DNA of 7,338 bases from Chlamydiota bacterium (GCA_011065005.1 JAAKFP010000121.1:1-7338), one strand, 5' to 3'. Positions 1-5,419 are shown, numbered from the stretch's first letter. The notes: generated by a model not told the origin, from the sequence alone. Translations and numbers: made by a program.

Positions 1-831
1 CATTTGCGGATGGCACAGGCCCCAGAATATATTGAGGAGGAGACCTGGCAGCCTATTTACAATGAACTTGTAAAAATTCTACCTCCAGGCCTTAGAAAAC
101 GCCTACATGTAGAAATGCTAAAACCGTTTCTCGATAGAGACCCCGGTTTTGTTGCTCTAAACCAAATGTTAACTGAAGCGGCGAAAACCGTGGCATGGCT
201 AGAGAAGGCAACGCAACCGATTGAACCGAACAGCCCCGCGGAAGCGTATGCTCTGCTAAATGCGGCTCTACCCTTTGTTGCTCTGAGGGGATGTATCTCC
301 CAAGCGGAAACGATTCTTGGGGTTTCGGAAGCATGGTTGCATGCGATAGGGCCAAACTACCGAGACCATGACATCATTATGAGCTTTTTGACAAAAGTTA
401 ACGAATCACTGCGAGAGATAAACGAGTTGAGAAAAGAAGCGGAGAAAGGAAATAACAGTCCTGAGGTCAAAGCGCGATTTATTGAAATGGCCAACATCCT
501 CGACGGACTTTACAAGCAGTTTCAGACTTCGGGTAAAGGAGATGAGCTAGAGATCCTCGGAACAACATTGCATTCCTTAGCGGTCGTTTCCGCAGCATGG
601 GCGGTAACATCGGGATCTCCATCCCTGCTGATTGCGACCTCCATCGCAACCACGGGCTTGGAAACCGGGGAAAGTGAAACCGGAGTTTTTGGAGAGGGGT
701 TCAGCGAAATTGTCGACACCGTCATCAATGGATTCCTCGCAACGGTCTCCTTCGGACCTCGCGCGGAATTGGATGAGATGAAAAACCTCTACAATGAGCT
801 GGTCCGCTTTAGAGACCAAGGAGGCGAATAA
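1..831 (+). CDS. Hypothetical helical protein with hydrophobic segment, candidate type III secretion substrate (5' end possibly cut)
   Basis: I do not recognise this family. The frame is open to the left edge: the first codons read CAT TTG CGG ATG, so the start may be the ATG at 10 (273 aa), the TTG at 4, or lie outside the window. No ribosome binding site can be judged with so little upstream sequence. Counting from the TTG at 4, the protein is mostly predicted helix, with charged stretches at about residues 128-175 and a hydrophobic, Ala/Thr/Ser-rich segment at about 185-216. There is no Sec signal. The hydrophobic segment is flanked by amphipathic helix, which is compatible with a T3S translocator or membrane-active effector, but no diagnostic motif supports either. 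The next gene begins one base after its stop, so the two are co-transcribed. The position upstream of a T3S chaperone and sctD is the main functional hint. The coding call is firm; the role is not. Confidence 0.8.
   Translation, partial: HLRMAQAPEYIEEETWQPIYNELVKILPPGLRKRLHVEMLKPFLDRDPGFVALNQMLTEAAKTVAWLEKATQPIEPNSPAEAYALLNAALPFVALRGCISQAETILGVSEAWLHAIGPNYRDHDIIMSFLTKVNESLREINELRKEAEKGNNSPEVKARFIEMANILDGLYKQFQTSGKGDELEILGTTLHSLAVVSAAWAVTSGSPSLLIATSIATTGLETGESETGVFGEGFSEIVDTVINGFLATVSFGPRAELDEMKNLYNELVRFRDQGGE
818..824 (+). promoter_or_regulatory. Shine-Dalgarno that fixes the start of the 833 gene
   Basis: AAGGAGG lies 8 bases before the ATG at 833, inside the last codons of the preceding gene. 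An in-frame ATG at 794 would give a protein 13 residues longer, but I see no comparable ribosome binding site at normal spacing for it, and it would overlap the upstream gene by 38 bases. The 833 start is therefore preferred. Confidence 0.8.
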
Positions 832-832
832 A

Positions 833-1774
833 ATGGCTAAAACAATTATCCTGGCGAAAAGACCGGATTTAGTACTTCAATTAGAAAAATATGATTTGAT
901 TCCTGAATGTAAACCGGGAGGTACCTATGTAGGGTGTGCAAAGAAATGGGCACAGGAGGGAAAAACCCCCTATGACACCCCCACATACCAAGCGCTGGCA
1001 GAACGGCTTCCCACGGGATGGGAAGAGCTGACACTTGAGGAGATGAACACTCTTCTAGAGCAACTAAACATTGCCACCGAAAGAAAAATGAAAGCGAACC
1101 TGGACACTCCGAATCGAGGGGGTGAGGTGATGCTGAAAAACCTCACAGAGATCGCTCTTCTAGGATTTGCAATAGCCGCATCAGTCATTGAAGAGTCGGG
1201 ACTCGGAATCCTGCCGAACAAAGACGAAGCGGAAGTAAAACTCGCCAAGAAATTCTCTTTTGAGATCGTGTTGCACCTCCTCACGAAAACGAACGTTCTC
1301 ACAAACATTTTCCGCACCATCGCGCAAACGACACCGACAACAGAAAAAAACCACAAACTCATTGGCGATGTACTAAAACTGCTCGCTATCCTGCTGGCAA
1401 TAGTGACGGCGTCCAATGGAAATGAAGACAGATTGCATGCCCTGTTCACCATTTTTACGCCAACCATTCAGGAGGAAATAGAAAAAGCAGAACAATACGT
1501 AAGCGAAAGCTTGGTAGAAGGCACCCTCAAAGGAACAAAAGGAGAGGGAATAGCACTCTACCTGCAACAAGCTCGCATTGCTCTGGAGTTAAATGACTTT
1601 GATGGTTTCTACACTGCCTTTACGGGAGCCCTGGAATTGGTGGGAGCCTCTCCGGAACAGCTAAATGATAATATCAAAAAAGTCCATGAATTGGCAGAGA
1701 CTCTGCAAAAAGCATTCACTAAAGGCATTGATGATGAAACCAACAAAATCACAGTAATGTCCAGAGTGATGTAA
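833..1774 (+). CDS. Hypothetical 313-aa helical protein with two hydrophobic segments, candidate type III secretion substrate
   Basis: Unrecognised protein starting MAKTIILAKR at 833, chosen for the strong AAGGAGG eight bases upstream. It has no signal peptide. Visible features are a basic N-terminus, a Gly/Cys-containing patch at about residues 29-36, a hydrophobic helix at about 103-118, a second at about 180-195 (LKLLAILLAIVTAS), and a long amphipathic C-terminal half (about 210-300). The second hydrophobic helix and what follows it resemble the corresponding part of the upstream protein (pattern: Ile/Leu-Gly, Leu, Leu-Ala, Thr-Ser, Gly, Leu, Ile, Thr, Glu), so the two may be diverged duplicates. 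It forms an operon with the upstream gene (one-base gap). The following 194-base spacer holds a repeat element and a probable new promoter. Secretion by the T3S system is inferred only from neighbourhood and architecture. It could equally be a lineage-specific membrane-associated protein. Confidence 0.8.
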   Translation: MAKTIILAKRPDLVLQLEKYDLIPECKPGGTYVGCAKKWAQEGKTPYDTPTYQALAERLPTGWEELTLEEMNTLLEQLNIATERKMKANLDTPNRGGEVMLKNLTEIALLGFAIAASVIEESGLGILPNKDEAEVKLAKKFSFEIVLHLLTKTNVLTNIFRTIAQTTPTTEKNHKLIGDVLKLLAILLAIVTASNGNEDRLHALFTIFTPTIQEEIEKAEQYVSESLVEGTLKGTKGEGIALYLQQARIALELNDFDGFYTAFTGALELVGASPEQLNDNIKKVHELAETLQKAFTKGIDDETNKITVMSRVM

Positions 1775-1798
1775 AAACATGGTGTTATTATACTATTA

Positions 1799-1888
1799 TC
1801 ACCACAGAGCTCACAGAGAGCACAGAGAATATATGAGAATGTTTCAATCTATTTTCTTTCTCAGTGACTTCACTGTTCTCTGTGGTGA
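1799..1888. repeat. Inverted repeat element built from 9-bp CACAGAG units
   Basis: The left arm contains three CACAGAG heptamers at exact 9-bp spacing (1803, 1812, 1821). The right arm has the complementary pattern in degenerate form at the same spacing (CTCAGTG at 1860, TTCACTG at 1869, CTCTGTG at 1878). The outer 11 bases pair perfectly (TCACCACAGAG at 1799-1809 with CTCTGTGGTGA at 1878-1888). From memory this resembles the ACCACAGAG...CACAGAG spacer repeats found between genes in many unrelated bacteria. It is not coding. A transcript through it could fold into a long imperfect hairpin with an unpaired centre of about 30 bases. Confidence 0.75.
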
Positions 1889-1918
1889 ATGACGCAACAA
1901 TGGCATGAAAAAGATAAT
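1889..1918 (+). promoter_or_regulatory. Candidate sigma-70/sigma-66-type promoter for the 1969 gene
   Basis: ATGACG at 1889-1894 (four of six matches to TTGACA), an 18-base spacer, then GATAAT at 1913-1918 (five of six matches to TATAAT). Transcription would begin near 1925, immediately before the palindrome at 1929. The -35 element abuts the right arm of the repeat element. The call comes from consensus matching only. Confidence 0.4.
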
Positions 1919-1928
1919 ATTAATTACC

Positions 1929-1949
1929 CTTCTGGTTATAAACCAGAAG
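1929..1949. promoter_or_regulatory. Perfect 9-bp-arm palindrome just upstream of the ribosome binding site (operator or leader hairpin)
   Basis: CTTCTGGTT (1929-1937) and AACCAGAAG (1941-1949) are exact reverse complements separated by ATA. The element ends six bases before the AAGGAGG of the next gene and sits just downstream of the candidate -10. As DNA it fits a dimeric repressor operator. As RNA it would form a tight three-base-loop hairpin next to the Shine-Dalgarno. It lacks a following T-run, so it is unlikely to be a terminator. Confidence 0.5.
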
Positions 1950-1955
1950 ATCAAC

Positions 1956-1962
1956 AAGGAGG
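1956..1962 (+). promoter_or_regulatory. Shine-Dalgarno for the 1969 gene
   Basis: AAGGAGG is a full anti-16S match six bases before the ATG at 1969. It supports this start and suggests strong translation. Confidence 0.8.
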
Positions 1963-1968
1963 AAAATT

Positions 1969-2790
1969 ATGTCTGAAATAGGAGATACTCCAAGCCTGAT
2001 AACACCGGGTATTAACTGGAGCGAAGTCGACCGGGGTGATATCGAACACACCGCCAAAGAGCTGAAAGCAGAGAACCCGGAATTGTCGGAAGACACAATC
2101 ACAAGCTGGCTACTCTACATGAAAGAACATAACGTGAGCCTGACAGACGATCGCTATAATAAACTGCTCGCCGGAGACCCCATTCTCACACGGCAGGAGA
2201 TCAATGAAATCGCTATGAATGATGTCAATAATGTAATAAAAAGCAACCCGTGGCTCGCTCCCAATGCGACCACAATGTTCACGATCGCTTTTCTGGAACT
2301 TGCCTATAAGCTTTCTGAGATCAAAATGGGTGAAGCCGAGGTCGCCGTTGCTGCCATGGGTTTGATGATGGAGATGTCACACAACATCGCAGCTCTCATC
2401 CAACAAATCGCCAAGAAAGAAGCGCGCATGCACTATGCGAGTGCAGTCGCTGCAGGAGCTAACGGAGTTTTCTCTTTGATTGGCGGACTCCGTGCTGGAC
2501 GTTCAGGTGTAGACTCGGGCCATGCAATGGCTATCACGCAAAAATACCAAGCTGGTAGTAAATTCGTAGAGGCGGGAACGGAAGCTTGGAAAGGCATTCT
2601 CACAACCCAAAAAGGAAAGCTTGACTCGCGAAAGCAAATCGAAGAGGCACTCATGAGACTGTGTGAAAAACTGCTTGACCAAGCACTCGGCGCCTACAAA
2701 AGCAAAGATGACGAGGTTGCGCAGATCCTACAGAAACTGACACAGATCATCAGCGAAGCTTATAAAGCGCATAGCCTGCAAGCTCATTAA
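1969..2790 (+). CDS. Hypothetical 273-aa protein with translocator-like architecture (candidate type III secreted protein)
   Basis: I cannot name a family with confidence. The N-terminus is polar and Ser/Thr-containing (MSEIGDTPSL), with no Sec signal, as expected for a T3S substrate. Residues about 20-95 are charged helix. Residues about 100-150 are an amphipathic, Met/Ala-rich helix. Residues about 155-178 form a small-residue hydrophobic stretch (AAGANGVFSLIGGLRAG), and residues about 215-270 are again amphipathic coil-forming helix. One Gly/Ala-rich hydrophobic hairpin between coiled coils is the layout of the minor translocators (YopD/IpaC/CopD type), so that is my leading suggestion, at low certainty. 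An effector or gatekeeper-like protein remains possible. The gene has its own AAGGAGG site and a candidate promoter with operator. The T3S chaperone gene follows after 115 bases, which fits a chaperone-substrate pairing but does not prove it. Confidence 0.8.
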   Translation: MSEIGDTPSLITPGINWSEVDRGDIEHTAKELKAENPELSEDTITSWLLYMKEHNVSLTDDRYNKLLAGDPILTRQEINEIAMNDVNNVIKSNPWLAPNATTMFTIAFLELAYKLSEIKMGEAEVAVAAMGLMMEMSHNIAALIQQIAKKEARMHYASAVAAGANGVFSLIGGLRAGRSGVDSGHAMAITQKYQAGSKFVEAGTEAWKGILTTQKGKLDSRKQIEEALMRLCEKLLDQALGAYKSKDDEVAQILQKLTQIISEAYKAHSLQAH

Positions 2791-2836
2791 TGGGGACTTC
2801 AAGAACTGGTGAAGAAAGATTGGATAAACATTTAAA

Positions 2837-2879
2837 AGGAGCCAATTCGGGCACGGGCACGGGCACGGTGCCAGCTCCT
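2837..2879. repeat. CGGGCA hexamer repeat within a hairpin, in the spacer before the chaperone gene
   Basis: Three exact tandem CGGGCA units (2848-2865) run into CGGTGCC, whose GTGCC (2868-2872) can pair with any GGCAC in the repeat. The whole is bracketed by AGGAGC (2837-2842) and GCTCCT (2874-2879), which are exact reverse complements. GC content is far above the surrounding spacer. There is no T-run downstream, so it is not a typical terminator. It resembles GGGCAC-type intergenic repeats known from other bacterial genomes (from memory). Confidence 0.65.
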
Positions 2880-2891
2880 CAATGTGTATGT

Positions 2892-2897
2892 AAAGGA
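2892..2897 (+). promoter_or_regulatory. Shine-Dalgarno for the chaperone gene
   Basis: AAAGGA lies 8 bases before the ATG at 2906. An in-frame ATG at 2882 is closed by TAA at 2891, so 2906 is the first usable start. Confidence 0.65.
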
Positions 2898-2905
2898 TTG
2901 GATAC

Positions 2906-3304
2906 ATGCTGGATACATTTATACAGAAGTTGACGAAAGAACTTGAAATCGAAGGAGCATTGGCAACAGAGGTTCCAGGAGTGTACGCTCTTCCTGTGGA
3001 TAAAGATCTGTCGATGACGATCTCGGAAATACCAAGAGGATTTTCTTTGAACTGCATATTGATAGATTGCCCCACAGAGCAAGAAGAGGCGTTTTACACT
3101 CAGACTTTGTTTGCCAATCTTTTTGGACAAGGAACGGAAGGATGTGTTCTGGGGTTAGATGCTGAAGGCAAAACGTTGACACTATCTCGCGAAGTCAACT
3201 ATGATATTGAATATAAGGACTTTAGAGATATGGTCGAGGATTTTATGAATTCCATCGACTTTTGGCGCCAGGAAATACTGGCATATGGCATAAAACTTGA
3301 ATAG
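2906..3304 (+). CDS. scc4: CesT-family type III secretion chaperone, Scc4 (CT663)-like
   Basis: A 132-residue acidic protein of the size and pattern of class I T3S chaperones. It has an N-terminal amphipathic helix (residues 1-16), then short beta-strand-like stretches with an alternating pattern (MTISEIPRGFSLNCILIDC at about 35-53). A helix carrying the LFANLFGQG-type segment follows at about 69-78, then a second strand pair (GCVLGLDAEGKTLTLSREV at about 81-99) and a C-terminal helix with a Trp (about 103-128). The order chaperone then FHA-domain SctD matches CT663-CT664 of Chlamydia. In Chlamydia, Scc4 works with Scc1 as chaperone for the gatekeeper CopN and has also been reported to bind RNA polymerase and sigma66; whether this protein does either is inference. 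The 115-base upstream spacer with its repeat and the 110-base spacer before sctD suggest possible separate control, but no strong terminator separates them. Confidence 0.75.
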   Translation: MLDTFIQKLTKELEIEGALATEVPGVYALPVDKDLSMTISEIPRGFSLNCILIDCPTEQEEAFYTQTLFANLFGQGTEGCVLGLDAEGKTLTLSREVNYDIEYKDFRDMVEDFMNSIDFWRQEILAYGIKLE

Positions 3305-3337
3305 AAGAAAAAAGAATATTATATTCATTATAACATA

Positions 3338-3343
3338 TATAAT
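3338..3343 (+). promoter_or_regulatory. Possible -10 element upstream of sctD in an AT-rich spacer
   Basis: An exact TATAAT lies in a strongly AT-rich tract (about 3308-3347). At 17-base spacing the -35 position reads AATATT, a poor match. Chlamydial sigma66 promoters tolerate weak -35 boxes, but AT-rich spacers produce such -10 matches by chance. Confidence 0.3.
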
Positions 3344-3361
3344 GCTTGTACCACATGTAGA

Positions 3362-3385
3362 GCAGAGGAAAAGAAATCTCTCTGC
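3362..3385 (+). other. Small hairpin in the sctD leader
   Basis: GCAGAG (3362-3367) pairs with CTCTGC (3380-3385) around a 12-base purine-rich loop. It lies between the possible -10 and the sctD start and has no T-run. It could be a leader structure or chance. Confidence 0.25.
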
Positions 3386-3414
3386 CCTCTCTGTGGGAAA
3401 CAAAAAAGGGGAAA

Positions 3415-5331
3415 ATGGCTGCTAAATTTATTGCCGAAGAAGGCGAATTAAAAGGACTTACACTCTCTATGGAGGAGGGAGAACAGTGGGTAATCGGTCG
3501 CGATCCAGATGTTTGCCAACTTCTGATCGAAGACTCATCCACCTCTCGCAAACATCTGATCTGCCGCACCTCCCCGGAAGGGATCATCCTAGAAAACCTA
3601 AGTGACACGAATCCCGTTCTTGTCAACGACACCGAAGTTACAGAACCGCTACTCCTAAAGAATGGCGATGCCGTAAAAATTGGGAACGGAATGTTTCGCT
3701 TCTACACCGAAGAAGCCCCCCAAGAGGTTGAAGAGCTCGAAGCCGAAGAAGTTCCTGAAAGTGAAGAGGTTGAAGAAGAACCGGTTGTGGAAGCCGAAGA
3801 AGAAGCCGTTGAAGAGGAAGAACCCCATGTAGAAACTCCGGAAGAGGAATTAGAGATTTTTAGTGAAGAGGAACCGGAACACGAAACCATCTACGAGGAG
3901 GTTTCCGAAGAAGACAAAGGGATTCTTGCAGAGATCGATTTCGATTTAAAAGAGACCGGACGATGGCTCCTCAAGGTGATTGGCGGCCCCAACAATGGCG
4001 CCGAATTTACGATGCAAACCGGCAACAGCTATGTGATCGGCACCGACCCCACCTCCTGCGATGTGGTCTTCCACGACACCAGCGTCTCCAGGCAGCATGC
4101 ACGTATCACCATCAGCGAAACCGACACCTTGACGATCGAAGATCTCAAAAGCCGCAACGGCACCCTCATCGATGGCGAAACTGTCGAAGGGAGAATCCCT
4201 CTCGAGTCGAACGCTCTGGTGACCATGGGAACGACATCTTTTCTGGTATTTGACCGTGAAGGGGACATGCAAACCATTATTTCGCCACTACTCCCCTCCA
4301 TCGTAAAAGTATTACAAAGTGAAGAAGAGAAGAAAAGAGCGGAAGAGGCAGCAGAATTAGCCGCCGAAGAACTAGCCAAAATTTCGGAAGGCGCAGAGCT
4401 CGAGAAGCCGGAAGAAAAAGTCCAAAACGCCCTTGGAGCTTTCATACTCATCGGCATCATCACAGGACTTTTCGTCATCGTCGGCATAGGAACCACAACA
4501 CTATTTCAAAGTGAACCGGTACAAATTAAGGAACAAGTAAACTATGCAGCCGGACTCGACCGCGCTCTCTCCCCATTCCCTACCGTCATACGCTCCTACA
4601 ACAACAATACCGGCAGGCTTCTTCTCGTCGGCCACGTCCTTACCCTGTCAGACAAAAACCAGATCCTCTACAACCTGCAAGGTTTAGACTTCATAAGAAG
4701 AATTGACCATAGAGGCCTCATCATCGACGAGTTGGTTTGGAGAGAAACTAACCAAATCCTGGCTCGAGACCCTAAATGGAAAGGGATCAGCGTCCACTCC
4801 CCCACAGCGGGAACTTTCGTCCTCTCAGGCTACCTACAAAGCAGAAAGCAAGCAGAGGATCTATCAGACTATATCACAGCAAACTTCCCCTACCTAGACC
4901 TTCTCGATCGTCAAATTATCGTGGAAGAAGACGTGATCACATCTGTAGAAATTCAGCTGGATAATGTAAGAATACAAAACCTAAGCATTCAAATAAATAA
5001 CGGAGAGCTGACCCTGTCAGGAGGACTGTCAAAAGAACAAATAGTCACCCTCGATCGCTTAGTTCGCCAGTTTCGTGAAATTCCAGGTATTAGAAATGTC
5101 AAAACATTTATCAACGAACTGGAAGCTGAACAAACCATGATTAACATCACCGACCGCTACACTGTCTCTGGATTCTCCCACCAAGACGGCGTCAACTTGA
5201 ACGTCATCATTAACGGCAGAATTCTCACTCGCGGTGATGTGCTGGACGGAAGGACCATCACAAACATTCGTTCTACGGCGATCTTTCTGGAAAAGGATGG
5301 GGTCAAATACCGCATCGACTACAATCAATAA
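3415..5331 (+). CDS. sctD: Type III secretion inner-membrane ring protein SctD (CdsD) with two FHA domains
   Basis: 638 aa, start MAAKFIAEEG; AAAGGGG at 3405-3411 is only 3 bases before the ATG, closer than usual, but the first FHA strand begins at once and I prefer no other start. Domains in order: FHA1 (about 1-97; GRD at 28-30, SRKH at 44-47); Glu-rich linker (about 99-169, roughly half Glu); FHA2 (about 183-280; SRQH at 225-228, SRNGT at 246-250); charged helix (about 303-337); one membrane span (about 339-363); then periplasmic ring-building (BON/YscD-like) domains. A 'hydrophobic-LSG-x-L-x(4)-Q/E' type motif recurs near residues 401-420, 467-486 and 531-550. A short beta-rich C-terminal domain follows (about 579-638). 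SctD forms the inner-membrane ring that contacts the SctC secretin and SctJ. Chlamydia CdsD has the same double-FHA plan but is longer (829 aa as I recall) and is a reported substrate of the kinase PknD. The identification is strong. Confidence 0.93.
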   Translation: MAAKFIAEEGELKGLTLSMEEGEQWVIGRDPDVCQLLIEDSSTSRKHLICRTSPEGIILENLSDTNPVLVNDTEVTEPLLLKNGDAVKIGNGMFRFYTEEAPQEVEELEAEEVPESEEVEEEPVVEAEEEAVEEEEPHVETPEEELEIFSEEEPEHETIYEEVSEEDKGILAEIDFDLKETGRWLLKVIGGPNNGAEFTMQTGNSYVIGTDPTSCDVVFHDTSVSRQHARITISETDTLTIEDLKSRNGTLIDGETVEGRIPLESNALVTMGTTSFLVFDREGDMQTIISPLLPSIVKVLQSEEEKKRAEEAAELAAEELAKISEGAELEKPEEKVQNALGAFILIGIITGLFVIVGIGTTTLFQSEPVQIKEQVNYAAGLDRALSPFPTVIRSYNNNTGRLLLVGHVLTLSDKNQILYNLQGLDFIRRIDHRGLIIDELVWRETNQILARDPKWKGISVHSPTAGTFVLSGYLQSRKQAEDLSDYITANFPYLDLLDRQIIVEEDVITSVEIQLDNVRIQNLSIQINNGELTLSGGLSKEQIVTLDRLVRQFREIPGIRNVKTFINELEAEQTMINITDRYTVSGFSHQDGVNLNVIINGRILTRGDVLDGRTITNIRSTAIFLEKDGVKYRIDYNQ

Positions 5332-5368
5332 GTTGCGCCGCGAAGAAATTTAACCACAGATGGGCAGG
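5332..5368. repeat. Composite spacer-repeat fragment (GCGCCGCGAAG plus ACCACAGATG)
   Basis: Directly after the sctD stop, GCGCCGCGAAGAAATTT runs into AACCACAGATGGGCAGG. Both halves look like degenerate remnants of two spacer repeats that I recall from many bacterial genomes, usually in this order (GCGAAG...AAATTT then AACCACAGATG). Only single units remain. ACCACAG is also shared with the element at 1799-1888. Confidence 0.4.
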
Positions 5369-5401
5369 AGTTCTCGCTGGAATTGCGATCAACCCGGCTT
5401 T

Positions 5402-5419
5402 TATACCCCGCACGGTATA
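5402..5419. terminator. Weak hairpin between the convergent genes, possible terminator
   Basis: TATACC (5402-5407) and GGTATA (5414-5419) are exact reverse complements around a six-base GC-rich loop. It lies right after the ABC gene stop (5421) and about 70 bases after the sctD stop. The stem is short and AT-rich and no T-run follows on either strand, so a role as a bidirectional terminator is suggested only by position. Confidence 0.25.

Noticed and set aside
794..832. Longer N-terminus for the second gene using the ATG at 794
   Set aside because: It would overlap the upstream gene, and I see no good ribosome binding site for it, while the ATG at 833 has AAGGAGG at 8-base spacing.
970..1467. 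Minus-strand open frame of 165 codons
   Set aside because: It lies wholly opposite the 833-1774 gene, is Ser/Arg/Phe-rich as expected from antisense of acidic helical codons, and shows no domain pattern.
1799..1888. CRISPR array or rho-independent terminator reading of the CACAGAG element
   Set aside because: The units are only 7-9 bp with no spacers, and the hairpin has a large loop and no T-run after it.
2797..2814. Small hairpin (CTTCA ... TGAAG) just after the 1969-2790 gene as a terminator
   Set aside because: The stem is only five base pairs with an eight-base loop and no T-run; it is likely chance.
3702..3890. Serine-rich minus-strand open frame
   Set aside because: It is the antisense reading of the Glu-rich linker of sctD (GAA/GAG read back as Ser codons), a composition artefact.
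3946..4496. Overlapping minus- and plus-frame open stretches across the second FHA domain
   Set aside because: They arise from the locally GC-rich, stop-poor sequence. The sctD frame carries clear FHA motifs and the others carry none.
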